Below are positions 1 through 8,909 of a DNA stretch of 64,000 nt, one piece after another. Within the stretch, counting starts at the first letter, position 1. Every line of letters begins with the position of its first letter. This DNA comes from Chachezhania sediminis (GTDB lineage: Bacteria; Pseudomonadota; Alphaproteobacteria; Rhodobacterales; Rhodobacteraceae): the NCBI RefSeq assembly GCF_009765275.1, contig NZ_VOPH01000016.1:1-64000 (forward strand), read 5' to 3'. A program made the translations under genes and the position numbers. A model generated the notes under the pieces. That model did no database searches and was not told the DNA's origin. It was given only the letters and a program-made list of their open reading frames with translations.

Positions 1-84
1 CCCCCCGAGATATTTGAAGATCAAAGAAGAGGGGGCCGCGCGCCCGGCTTCTTCTTTTCACAAATACTCCCGCCGGAGGCGGTC
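1..84 (+). repeat. Long hairpin repeat LR, copy 1 (cut by window edge)
   Basis: Both arms are present: a left arm with the core GATATTTGAAGATCAAAGAA and a right arm CTTCTTTTCACAAATACTCC, which are imperfect inverted copies of each other around a GC-rich loop. The G/C-rich leader hairpin seen in other copies lies beyond the left edge. Confidence 0.85.
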
Positions 85-122
85 CGGCGCAGGCCGCGTT
101 CTCCGAGCCCTGCCAGCTTCAG

Positions 123-146
123 CGTAGGGCGTGGTTCACCCCGCCG
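123..146 (+). repeat. Short palindrome S2
   Basis: GC-rich inverted repeat of the GTAGGGCGGGGTTTACCCC type followed by GCCG. It lies between LR copy 1 and the DUF2793 gene. The rest of 147-303 shows no gene. Confidence 0.7.
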
Positions 147-303
147 CCCCTGCCTCGATGATCCCGGCAAAAGCCTGCGGGATGCATGGTCCCCCGCACC
201 GTCCCCGCCACGCCCTCCACCGGTTAACGCCCCGCACGCTGCCACAGGCCGGCCTTAACCCCTGGGCGCCCATTCTCGCGCGCGACGCCTTGAGGAGACA
301 TCC

Positions 304-1464
304 ATGCCCGACCAGAGCTCGCCCCGCCTCGCCCTGCCCCTGCTGCAGGGATCCCAGGCACAGAAGCATGTCACCGTGAACGAGGCGCTGAGCCGGCTCG
401 ACCTCGTGGTGCAGATGCAGCTTCAGGCGGTGGACGCGACCGTGCCACCGGGCAGCCCGGCCGAAGGCGAGGCCCACGGGGTCGGCATCGGCGCCACCGG
501 CGCCTGGGCCGGGCAGGACAGCAAGGTCGCGGCCTGGCTGGCCGGCGGCTGGGAATTCCTGGTGCCCGCGGCCGGCTGGCTGGCCTGGGATGTCGCGGAT
601 GCGGCGGTGAAGGTCTGGGACGGCACCGCCTGGACCCTGATCGAGGCCGATGCCGACAACCTCTCGGGCATCGGCATCGGCACCACCTCTGATGCCACCA
701 ACCGCCTGGCGGTCAGCGCGCCAGCGACGCTTCTGTCCCATGCCGGCGACGACCACCGGGTGAAGGTGAACAAGGCAGCGGCGGGCGACACGGCGGCGCT
801 GCTCTTCCAGTCGGGTTGGACCGGCCATGCCGAGATCGGGCTGGCAGGCAACACGGACCTGTCGGTCAAGGTCTCGGCAGACGGATCGACCTGGACCTCG
901 GCCTTGGTGGTCGACGCGACCGACGGCACCGTGACCGGCGCGGGCGTCCAGGGATCCGCCACCGACACGACCGCGGGGCGGCTGATGGCCACCGGCGCCT
1001 TCGGGCTGGGCGAAACCGGGGCGCCGCCGCTCCTGGACGATTTCGACGCCACCGGCACGGCCTCGGGCTTCTACCGGATGACCGCCGCGACCGCGAACCG
1101 GCCCACCGGGCCCAGTACCGGCGCGGTGGCGGTGCTGCGCCAGGGCTCGGGCGGCTTCGTGCAGATGGTGGCCTTTTCCGACGGGACCGGCGCCACGCGG
1201 CACCATGACGGGACCAGCTTCACCGGCTGGTCGATCTCCTATGGTTCCGCCAACCTTCTGGGCACGGTCAGCCAGTCGGGCGGCACGCCCACCGGCGGCG
1301 TGATCGAGCGCGGCAGCAATGCCAATGGCCAGTACGTGCGCTTTGCCGACGGCACCCAGATCTGCACCAATGCCAATGCCGCGATCACCACGGCGCCCGC
1401 GGCGTTCTCCGGCACGATCACCAAGATCGACGGCGACAAGCTGTGGATCGGGACCTGGTTCTGA
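304..1464 (+). CDS. DUF2793 domain protein, phage/GTA tail-like
   Basis: This 386-residue protein begins at an ATG preceded by a strong GAGGAGA ribosome site six bases upstream. The N-terminal third (LPLLQGSQAQKHVTVNEAL, then a Trp-rich stretch ending in VWDGTAWTLI) matches the DUF2793 family, known from rhodobacterial phage and gene-transfer-agent loci. The middle is Ser/Thr/Gly-rich and beta-like. The C-terminus contains NANGQYVRFADGTQICT, a pattern common at the ends of phage tail-fibre proteins. No signal peptide or membrane segment is visible. No other phage gene is adjacent, so it is an orphan here. It converges on repA, with an LR repeat between. The family assignment is by recognition; a role in surface binding is inference. 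Confidence 0.75.
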   Translation: MPDQSSPRLALPLLQGSQAQKHVTVNEALSRLDLVVQMQLQAVDATVPPGSPAEGEAHGVGIGATGAWAGQDSKVAAWLAGGWEFLVPAAGWLAWDVADAAVKVWDGTAWTLIEADADNLSGIGIGTTSDATNRLAVSAPATLLSHAGDDHRVKVNKAAAGDTAALLFQSGWTGHAEIGLAGNTDLSVKVSADGSTWTSALVVDATDGTVTGAGVQGSATDTTAGRLMATGAFGLGETGAPPLLDDFDATGTASGFYRMTAATANRPTGPSTGAVAVLRQGSGGFVQMVAFSDGTGATRHHDGTSFTGWSISYGSANLLGTVSQSGGTPTGGVIERGSNANGQYVRFADGTQICTNANAAITTAPAAFSGTITKIDGDKLWIGTWF

Positions 1465-1490
1465 GCGGCGTGGTTCACACGGCCGATGCC

Positions 1491-1620
1491 GAGGGGGGCT
1501 CTGCCCCCCACGCGCCTTTCGGCGCTCCCCCCGAGGTATTTGAGGACCAAAGAAGTAGAGGCGCCAGGAATACAGGGTGGGCCCGGCTTCTTCTTTTCAC
1601 AAATACTCCCGCCGGAGGCA
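1491..1620 (+). repeat. Long hairpin repeat LR, copy 2
   Basis: Complete copy: leader hairpin GGGGGGCTCTGCCCCCC, left arm, enlarged loop and right arm ending CTCCCGCCGGAGG. It lies between the convergent DUF2793 and repA genes. Confidence 0.9.
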
Positions 1621-1660
1621 TCCGACGCCCACCCCATCCACACGGCCAGGCTCTGTGCCC

Positions 1661-1689
1661 GTAAGGTGCGTGGTCCCCACGCACCTTAC
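1661..1689 (-). repeat. Palindrome S1 overlapping the repA stop codon
   Basis: A 29-bp near-perfect palindrome with core GTGCGTGGTCCCCACGCAC, the most symmetrical S1 copy in the window. Its right end (TTA at 1686-1688) is the TAA stop codon of repA. Confidence 0.85.
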
Positions 1690-2699
1690 CCCGCGCGCTT
1701 CCGCACCCAGCCCAGGAAGGCCGCATCCGGATTCCTGAGGCGCGGCTGGCCGGTGCGGACCCAGACCCCGCGCCATTCGGCTTCCAGCGCATGGACGTCC
1801 TGGCCCGGCAGCAGCGCGCGGGCGGCGTCGTGGGTCTCGGGCTTCAGGACCGGCGGGGGCACTTCCACCACCGGGTGGCGCAGGCTGAAGCGGATCAGGT
1901 CGCCCTCCAGCTCCTCCATCGCGTAATCCGGCAGGTGGCCTTCCGCGATCATGTCGCGCACCATCTTGCGGAACACCCGGCGGGGCGAGGCGGAGCCGGA
2001 CTTCTTCAGGAGCGTCTCGACCGAGACCGTCCAGGCCGGCTGCCGGCCGCAGTGTTTGCGGGCCAGTTCGTAGATCCGGCGTTCCAGCGGTTTCCGGAGC
2101 CGGAAGTAATCGCGGCTGAGGGTCAGCACCGATTTCGCCAGCACCGCGCGGTAGAGCCATTCCGACAGCGTCACCGCGACCGAGATCATGCGGCCGCCGC
2201 GGCTCTTCCTGACGATCTCCCAGCTTTCGATCAGGCCGAAGCCCGCAGTCGTCTCAATCTCGCCCGTCACGATGTTCGTGGTGATCCGCGTGCCCGCCAG
2301 CCGCTCGAAGGCCTCGCGGAGGCGCCGGTAGGCATCGCCTGAGGTCTCGCGGTTCGTCGCGATCAGCAGGTCGTGGGCCTTGAGGTAAAGCGTCCGGCTG
2401 ACCTGTCGCCCGGCATTGATCCCGGCCATCAGCTGGCTGATGCAAAAGATCAGGATGTCCTTGTCGTGGATCGTGGCCAACCCCTTCACGGACGGCGTCA
2501 CCGTGATTTCCGTCCCGTTGTGCGCGTAGCTCAGGATCCGCCGGTCGGGGCGGGTGGCGAGCGAGAACAGCGGATGTTCCATCGACGCCATGTCGTCCTT
2601 GGGCAGCGCATCGAAGACGTCGCACAGGAAGAAATCCCCCTGGCGGTGCCGGTCGGGCAGAAGGCTGGACGCCCCCGCGGGGGACGGACGGAGAGCCAT
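1686..2699 (-). CDS. repA: Plasmid replication initiator RepA (RPA family)
   Basis: This 337-residue protein is a replication initiator protein A of the type found on Rhodobacteraceae plasmids. The diagnostic block runs from DFFLCDVFDALPKDDMASME through SVKGLATIHDKDILIFCISQ to a conserved AYRRLREAFERLAGTRITTN, followed by the FGLIESWEIV strand. These are winged-helix initiator features. It should bind iterons at the origin and start replication. I chose the ATG at 2699 because family members keep the DFFLCD block upstream of the internal MASMEHP methionine; the ribosome site there is weak. It is divergent from parA, and the 460 bp between them carry candidate iterons. The stop codon lies within an S1 palindrome. 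Confidence 0.92.
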   Translation of the reverse strand: MALRPSPAGASSLLPDRHRQGDFFLCDVFDALPKDDMASMEHPLFSLATRPDRRILSYAHNGTEITVTPSVKGLATIHDKDILIFCISQLMAGINAGRQVSRTLYLKAHDLLIATNRETSGDAYRRLREAFERLAGTRITTNIVTGEIETTAGFGLIESWEIVRKSRGGRMISVAVTLSEWLYRAVLAKSVLTLSRDYFRLRKPLERRIYELARKHCGRQPAWTVSVETLLKKSGSASPRRVFRKMVRDMIAEGHLPDYAMEELEGDLIRFSLRHPVVEVPPPVLKPETHDAARALLPGQDVHALEAEWRGVWVRTGQPRLRNPDAAFLGWVRKRAG

Positions 2700-3087
2700 G
2701 GGATCGCCTGCTTTCGCTGCCTGTTGGACGGCCCCTTCTGGGGCCCGTTCTTATCGTGGTTTCAATGACGGCCAACCTACACGCGTCCATGACACCCGTC
2801 CATCTTTCGGCGCCGATCCATCGGGGGTTCAGAGTCACCTGGACGTGGGATCAGAGTCGTTTCATCGGGGTTTCGGAATCGCGTGCCCGGTCCCGAAGCC
2901 GCTTTTCGGCAAGCACTGCGGGAGGTTGGCAGAACACCCCCGGAGCCGTAACACTTAAATAACATGACTCTAACTCTCTCGCAGATCGCGCAAGCGCCAG
3001 GCTTCAGGCCCCGCCCCAGGCCGCAACCACCCGAATCGGCTGAGAAAAACAGTCAAAACCGCACCACGTGAACTCGATTCTTCCCAT
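2700..3087. other. repA-parA intergenic region, probable replication origin
   Basis: No convincing gene lies between the divergent repA and parA. The stretch holds the three 22-bp repeats described separately, an AT-richer patch near 2955-2975 (ACACTTAAATAACATGACTC), and GCGGTAC boxes close to parA. The position next to repA and the repeat content make it the best origin candidate. This is inference from layout. Confidence 0.5.
2819..2884 (+). repeat. Three tandem 22-bp repeats, candidate RepA iterons
   Basis: Units at 2819-2840, 2841-2862 and 2863-2884 align without gaps. Units 1 and 2 share TCAGAGTC exactly 22 bp apart; units 1 and 3 share CATCGGGG and TTC 44 bp apart; all three keep a G-run followed by TCxGxxTC. 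A 22-bp period is typical of plasmid iterons. Confidence 0.6.
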
Positions 3088-3088
3088 G

Positions 3089-3134
3089 TGCCGCCTTTTG
3101 CGGTACGATGGCGAAAACGCGGTACATGCCGCCC
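3089..3134. promoter_or_regulatory. Repeated GCGGTAC boxes upstream of parA
   Basis: GCGGTAC occurs at 3100-3106 and 3119-3125, 19 bp apart. Each sits within an imperfect dyad (GTGCCGC facing GCGGTAC; GCGG facing CCGC around TACATG). They lie 35-70 bp before the parA start and could be a ParA/ParB operator or a centromere-like site. No sequence match to a known parS is claimed. Confidence 0.35.
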
Positions 3135-3159
3135 TTTCCCGAGGATAGTCGAGCATCCC

Positions 3160-4572
3160 ATGGCCAAGGACCTGACCCAGGCCGGCACCCCCCTGCCGCC
3201 CTATTTCCGCATCGATCCGGACGCCGCCCTGGCCGAACTGGATGCTCCCACCGACACCGGCGGTTTCGCCGCGATCGCCGCTGCCTGCGCTCAAGGTCGG
3301 GACGACCTGGTCAGCCGCGGCAAGGACGACAGCGGCACGCGCACCCTGCGCATGTTCTCCACCTGGGAAATCACCCGCTACCTGATCCCCGTGGCCCAGG
3401 CCCATTTCCGCCGCGTCCTGCGCGCCAATCCAGACCTGCCTCAGGGCCGGTCGGAGACGGAGGGCGGCGCCAAGTGGTTCACGCTCGACGAGGTGCTCCG
3501 CCTGCGGGCCCATTTCGCCGCCGAAGGATCCCGCGCGAAGGAATACAGACCCTACCGGCCGGACGGCCTGCCGGCGAAGCTGGTGGCGGTCGCGAACTTC
3601 AAGGGCGGCGTCGGCAAGACCTCGACCGCGGCGCATCTGGCGATGTCGGCGGCGCTGGACGGCTACCGCGTGCTGGTGGTGGACCTGGACAGCCAGGGCT
3701 CCATGACCTCGATCTTCGGGGGCAAGGTGGACGACGAATGGGGCACGGCCTTCCCCCTGCTCGCCCGCCACTACGGCGAGCACCTGAGGGCCGAGAACCA
3801 GCGCCGGCTCGACCGGGGCGACCCGCCCCAGCCGCTGGACGAGGCGCTGACCGCGGCCATGACCATGACGGCGGCCGACGTGATCCGGCCGACCCACTGG
3901 CCGAACATCGACCTGATCGGGGCGCAGCTGAACCTCTACTGGGCGGAATTCCAGATCCCGGTCTGGCGGATGCAGGCGCGGGGGTGGAAGCTGTGGGACG
4001 CGCTCTCGGACCGGCTGGCGGCCGACGGGGTGCTGGACCGCTATGACGTGGTCTTCATCGATACGCCCCCGGCGCTGGGATACCTGACGATCAACGGGCT
4101 GGCGGCGGCGGACATCCTGCTGGTGCCCTTCGGCGCGTCCTTCCTGGAATTCGACTCGACGGGGCGGTTCTTCGACATGCTGCATTCCACCTTCGCCTCG
4201 ATCGAGGACGGCGAAAACATGGCCGCCCGCGCCCTGGGCCGGCCGGAGACGGCCTTCGAATGGGACGCCGTGCGTGCGGTCATCACCCGCTATGACGGCG
4301 CCCAGCAGGGCGAGATGTCGGCGCTGATCCAGTCCTACCTGGGGCGGACGCTCTCGCCCCACCGGCAGGACTTCACGGCGCTGATCGGGCAGGCGGGCGA
4401 GCAGGTGTCGGGCATCTACGAAGCCGATTACCGCGACTTCAACCGCGAGACCTATGCCCGCGGCCGCGAGACCTTCGACCAGACCTATGCGGCCTTCAAG
4501 CGGCTGCTGCTGGGGATCTGGCGGAAGGAAGAACTGGCCCTGGCGGCCGAGAGCAGCGAACGGGCGGGTTAG
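3160..4572 (+). CDS. parA: Plasmid partition ATPase ParA
   Basis: A 470-residue ParA of the long form (type Ia-like), with about 140 N-terminal residues ahead of the ATPase core. That segment carries a probable helix-turn-helix region (MFSTWEITRYL, KWFTLDEVLRLRAHF) likely used for operator binding. The deviant Walker A motif is KGGVGKT at residues 148-154. It is followed by VVDLDSQGSMTS and a Walker B-like FIDTPPALGYLTINGL. It should drive plasmid segregation together with ParB downstream and may autoregulate. I chose the ATG at 3160; an in-frame start at 3088 would add 24 residues encoded through the GCGGTAC boxes and is less likely. Confidence 0.92.
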   Translation: MAKDLTQAGTPLPPYFRIDPDAALAELDAPTDTGGFAAIAAACAQGRDDLVSRGKDDSGTRTLRMFSTWEITRYLIPVAQAHFRRVLRANPDLPQGRSETEGGAKWFTLDEVLRLRAHFAAEGSRAKEYRPYRPDGLPAKLVAVANFKGGVGKTSTAAHLAMSAALDGYRVLVVDLDSQGSMTSIFGGKVDDEWGTAFPLLARHYGEHLRAENQRRLDRGDPPQPLDEALTAAMTMTAADVIRPTHWPNIDLIGAQLNLYWAEFQIPVWRMQARGWKLWDALSDRLAADGVLDRYDVVFIDTPPALGYLTINGLAAADILLVPFGASFLEFDSTGRFFDMLHSTFASIEDGENMAARALGRPETAFEWDAVRAVITRYDGAQQGEMSALIQSYLGRTLSPHRQDFTALIGQAGEQVSGIYEADYRDFNRETYARGRETFDQTYAAFKRLLLGIWRKEELALAAESSERAG

Positions 4573-4610
4573 GCGATGGCAAGGATGATGCGGCAAGGGT
4601 TGGGCGTGAC

Positions 4611-4700
4611 GGTGCGTGGGGACCACGCACCCTACGGCAAGGTTCCCACCACGGTGATCGAACTCCGACGGTCGGTAGGGTGCGTGGTCCCCACGCACCG
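4611..4700. repeat. Head-to-head pair of S1 palindromes between parA and parB
   Basis: One S1 copy at 4611-4637 (core GTGCGTGGGGACCACGCAC) and an inverted copy at 4673-4700 are separated by about 35 bp. Each is itself a palindrome, and the two together could form one larger stem. They fill most of the 175-bp parA-parB gap. Confidence 0.85.
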
Positions 4701-4747
4701 TTCGACCCCGGGGTCCGGAACCCGGTTTCAAACGAAGGAGCAGGCCC

Positions 4748-5821
4748 ATGGCTAAACGCAGACGACTGGCCCCCGCGGGCCCCTTCGCCGCCGCACCGGA
4801 GACGCCCGAGGTCCCCTCCCCTGCCCCATCTCAGGTCCCGCCCTCTCCGCGCCCCCTGGGTCCGGCCCCCATCGCCCAGGTCGCGGGCGAGGCCGCGGCC
4901 ACCGCTGCTCTGGCGGAACTTTCCGCCGAGATGACCCGCGCCCGGGCGCAAGGTCGGCTGATCGAGACCCTTCCGCTGGAGGCCATCGACCCCGGCCACC
5001 TGGTCCGCGACCGCCTGGCCCTGGACGAGGACGAGATGCAGGCGCTGATGGCGTCGCTGAAGGCCCGCGGCCAGCAGACGCCGATAGAGGTCATCGCGCT
5101 GCCCGACCCGCGTCCGCCGCTGACCCACGGCCTGATCTCCGGCTGGCGGCGCCTGGCGGCGCTGAAGCGGCTTCTGGCGGAAACCGGGGATCCGCGTTTC
5201 GCCACCGTCGCGGCCCGGGTGATCCCCGCTGGCGACGCGGCCGAGTCCTATGTGGCAATGGTCGAAGAGAACGAGATCCGGGTGAACCTGTCGCATTACG
5301 AACGCGCCCGGATCGCCTGGTCGGCCCACCGCGAAGGCGTCTATCCGACGGTGCGCGCGGCGCTGCAGGGCCTCTTCGGCGCCGTCTCCCGCTCGCGCCG
5401 GTCCAAGATCGGCACCTTCGTGCCACTGGTCGAGGCGCTGGATGGCACGCTCCGCTTCCCCGCCGCGATCCCCGAGAAACTGGGCCTGTCCCTCGGCCGT
5501 GCGCTGGAGGCGGCGGACGAGCTGGGCCAGACTCTCCGTGCGAAACTGGAAACGGCGGACGCACCAAATGCCGAGACCGAGCTGGTGGTCCTGCAGGAAG
5601 CGCTGGCAGGCATCGAGGCGCCCGCCTCCCTTCCCCCCGTGGCGCCTCCCCGCACCCCGGCCGCAAAGTCCCCGGCCCCCGACCTGACCCGCTACGACAT
5701 CGCGGCGGGCCTGGTGATGCGGCACTGGACGGGCCCGGCCGGCGACCGGATCGAAATTGCCGGCCGCCAGGTCGACGCGCGCTTCCTGGCGGATCTCAAG
5801 GCCTGGCTGGAACGGCGGTGA
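4748..5821 (+). CDS. parB: Plasmid partition protein ParB
   Basis: This 357-residue ParB has a Pro-rich N-terminus (about 1-75) and then the ParB nuclease-like domain: LPLEAIDPGHLVRDRL, KARGQQTPIEV, LISGWRRLAALKRL, and VAMVEENEIRVNLSHYERAR, which corresponds to the ENxxRxxLS box. A helix-turn-helix region follows (GLFGAVSRSRRSKIGTFVPL). A C-terminal segment of about 35 residues (LTRYDIAAGLVMRH to the end) is probably the dimer domain. The start follows a clear AAGGAG seven bases upstream. It should bind the plasmid centromere and stimulate ParA. It is separated from parA by an S1 pair rather than directly coupled. Confidence 0.92.
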   Translation: MAKRRRLAPAGPFAAAPETPEVPSPAPSQVPPSPRPLGPAPIAQVAGEAAATAALAELSAEMTRARAQGRLIETLPLEAIDPGHLVRDRLALDEDEMQALMASLKARGQQTPIEVIALPDPRPPLTHGLISGWRRLAALKRLLAETGDPRFATVAARVIPAGDAAESYVAMVEENEIRVNLSHYERARIAWSAHREGVYPTVRAALQGLFGAVSRSRRSKIGTFVPLVEALDGTLRFPAAIPEKLGLSLGRALEAADELGQTLRAKLETADAPNAETELVVLQEALAGIEAPASLPPVAPPRTPAAKSPAPDLTRYDIAAGLVMRHWTGPAGDRIEIAGRQVDARFLADLKAWLERR

Positions 5822-5822
5822 C

Positions 5823-5842
5823 GAGGCAAACCCCGCCCTACC
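5823..5842 (-). repeat. Degenerate S2 palindrome
   Basis: AAACCCCGCCCTACC matches one half of S2 just after the parB stop codon; the other half is eroded. Confidence 0.45.
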
Positions 5843-5873
5843 CCGGTTTCCGGCGTTGGGCCCGGCCGCACCG

Positions 5874-5992
5874 TCGGACCGCCTCCGGCGGGAGTATTTG
5901 TGAAAAGAAGAAGCCCGGGACGCGCCCCCGCTTCTTCGGTCTTCAAATATCTCGGGGGGAGCCCGAAGGGCGTGGGGGGCAGAGCCCCCCGT
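5874..5992 (-). repeat. Long hairpin repeat LR, copy 3
   Basis: Complete copy in reverse orientation, starting CCTCCGGCGGGAGTATTTG and ending with the leader hairpin GGGGGGCAGAGCCCCCC. Confidence 0.9.
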
Positions 5993-6007
5993 CCACGGTG
6001 CCTTCAT

Positions 6008-6060
6008 GCGAAACATACATTCAATAAAGTGATTGTTTCGCGCGCGAAACAAATTCATGT
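6008..6060. promoter_or_regulatory. AT-rich region with a 16-bp perfect palindrome, possible operator
   Basis: GTTTCGCGCGCGAAAC at 6035-6050 is a perfect palindrome. A further CGAAACA half-site lies upstream (6018-6025), giving three related half-sites within 45 bp. The local base composition is much more AT-rich than the surroundings, as for a promoter or operator serving the glycosyltransferase gene downstream. The regulator is unknown. Confidence 0.4.
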
Positions 6061-6096
6061 AACCCATTGATTTTACGTAATCCGGGCGACTGAAAT

Positions 6097-6175
6097 GGGG
6101 GCTCTGCCCCCGCCCTCCCCTGTGGGGAGAACTCCCCCGGGGATATTTGAAGACCAAAGAAGCGGGGGACGCGGT
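6097..6175 (+). repeat. Half LR element (left half only)
   Basis: Leader hairpin and left arm (GATATTTGAAGACCAAAGAA) are present, but the right arm is missing. It lies immediately before the glycosyltransferase start. Confidence 0.75.
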
Positions 6176-6218
6176 TTGACTTTCGGGCGGGGGTCTGCGC
6201 AATGGCGGGCAAGATGAA

Positions 6219-7241
6219 GTGCCGGGAACTGCCGTGAACGCCCTGTCCGAAAACCTGTCTTCCGATCCTGCCGCGGCCGGGCCCAAACCGTTCCTGGCGG
6301 CCGTTGTGGTGACCTTCGACCGGCTGGACAAGCTGAAGGTGACCGTGGCCCGGCTGCTGGCCGAAAAGCCGCAGGATCTGGCGGCGCTGGTGGTGGTCGA
6401 CAATGCCTCGACCGACGGGACGGGCGCCTGGCTAGCGGGGCTGTCAGATCCTCGGCTGGACGTCGTGACGCTGCCGGACAACCGCGGCGGCGCCGGGGGC
6501 TTTGCCGCCGGGATCGCGCGGGCGGCAGAGGCGGTCGACCCCGACTGGATCGTGGTCATGGACGACGATGCCCGCCCCCTGCCCGGCGCGCTGGCGGCAT
6601 TCCGGACCGCGCCGCGGGCCGTGACCGAGGCCTGTGCCGCGGCGGTCTATTTCCCCGACGGGCGGATCTGCGAGATGAACCGCCCGTCGCAGAACCCGTT
6701 CTGGTCGCTGAAGCGTTTCGTGGCGACACTGCGCAAGGGCCGCGACGGGTTCCACATCCCGCGGTCGGATTTCGACACCGGGCGGCGCCGGCCGCTCGAC
6801 ATGACGTCCTTCGTGGGCTTCTTTCTGAGCCGCGAGATGGTGGCGAAGGCCGGCCTGCCGGAGGCGGGGCTGTTCCTTTATGGCGACGACGTGATCTACA
6901 CGCTGGGCCTGCGGCGGATGGGCTTCACCATCGCCTTCGACCCGACCGTGCGGTTCGAGCATGACTGTTCGACCTACGAAAACGACGACGTGCGCGTGGT
7001 CCGGCCCCTGTGGAAGGCCTATTACATCTACCGCAACAGCCTGATCATGTACCACGATGCCTCGGGTGTCCTGTTTTGGCCGCTTCTGGTGCTGGTGGCA
7101 CTGAAATGGCACCTGTCGGCGCGGCGCTATGGCGAGGATCGGTCGGTCTATCTGCGGCTGATGCGGCGGGGGCTGGTCGATGGCGTGCGGCGGCGGACGG
7201 GGATGTCCCTGGCCGAGGTGAAGGCGCTCGCGGACGGTTAG
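6219..7241 (+). CDS. GT2 glycosyltransferase, galactofuranosyl/rhamnosyl-transferase-like
   Basis: A 340-residue family 2 glycosyltransferase. The nucleotide-sugar half shows VVVDNASTDGTGAWL; NRGGAGGFAAGI follows, and the metal-binding motif is VVMDDDARP. The acceptor half has FVGFFLSREMV, LYGDDVIYTLGLRRMG and FEHDCSTYEND. A C-terminal hydrophobic patch (FWPLLVLVALKW) may touch the membrane. The N-x-GGAGGFA-x-G block and the triple Asp resemble the GlfT1/GlfT2 group. Together with the glf gene next door, this suggests a galactofuranosyltransferase, possibly the one adding the first residues; that is inference. The start is a GTG at 6219 or a second GTG at 6234; neither has a clear ribosome site. 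Confidence 0.8.
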   Translation: MPGTAVNALSENLSSDPAAAGPKPFLAAVVVTFDRLDKLKVTVARLLAEKPQDLAALVVVDNASTDGTGAWLAGLSDPRLDVVTLPDNRGGAGGFAAGIARAAEAVDPDWIVVMDDDARPLPGALAAFRTAPRAVTEACAAAVYFPDGRICEMNRPSQNPFWSLKRFVATLRKGRDGFHIPRSDFDTGRRRPLDMTSFVGFFLSREMVAKAGLPEAGLFLYGDDVIYTLGLRRMGFTIAFDPTVRFEHDCSTYENDDVRVVRPLWKAYYIYRNSLIMYHDASGVLFWPLLVLVALKWHLSARRYGEDRSVYLRLMRRGLVDGVRRRTGMSLAEVKALADG

Positions 7242-8537
<1,296 letters not shown>

Positions 8538-8550
8538 GGGCGAACCGGGG

Positions 8551-8670
8551 ACGGGGGGCTCTGCCCCCCACGCGCCTTCGGCGCTCCCCCCGAGGTATTT
8601 GAAGACCAAAGAAGCCGGGCGCGCGTCCCCGGCTTCTTCTTTTCAAAAATACTCCCGCCGGAGGCGGCCG
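8551..8670 (+). repeat. Long hairpin repeat LR, copy 4
   Basis: Complete copy with leader hairpin and both arms; the right arm reads TTTTCAAAAATACTCCCGCC. It lies between glf and a convergent sulfotransferase gene. Confidence 0.9.
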
Positions 8671-8909
8671 GACGGTGAGGCCGGGATCCAGGCCGGAAAC
8701 CGGGGAAGGGCGGGGGTTACCCCGCTGCCACCGCGCGCGCGGCCGGAACGCCACCATTGCGCGGATCCGCAGGGGCGGCGCATTCGAAAGGCCCGGCCGG
8801 GATCCCGCCATGGTGGGCGGGGCTGGTGGCAAAGCGTTTCGCCCGGGGAAGGCGAAGCGGCCGCGATCATCTTCGGCGGCGATGCCTGCGCTGCTGCCGG
8901 GCGCGGGGC
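8671..8909. other. Non-coding spacer with an S2 copy
   Basis: An S2 palindrome lies at about 8704-8727 (AGGGCGGGGGTTACCCCGC). Nothing else is recognisable before the stop codon of the minus-strand sulfotransferase. Confidence 0.5.

Noticed and set aside
304-1464. Active prophage or gene-transfer-agent cluster
   Set aside because: Only single phage-like genes are present (304 and 51262), without terminase, capsid or other tail genes.
4496-6559. 687-codon minus-strand frame opposite parB
   Set aside because: Runs through parB, two LR elements and the start of the GT2 gene; no conserved sequence, so it is a chance open frame.
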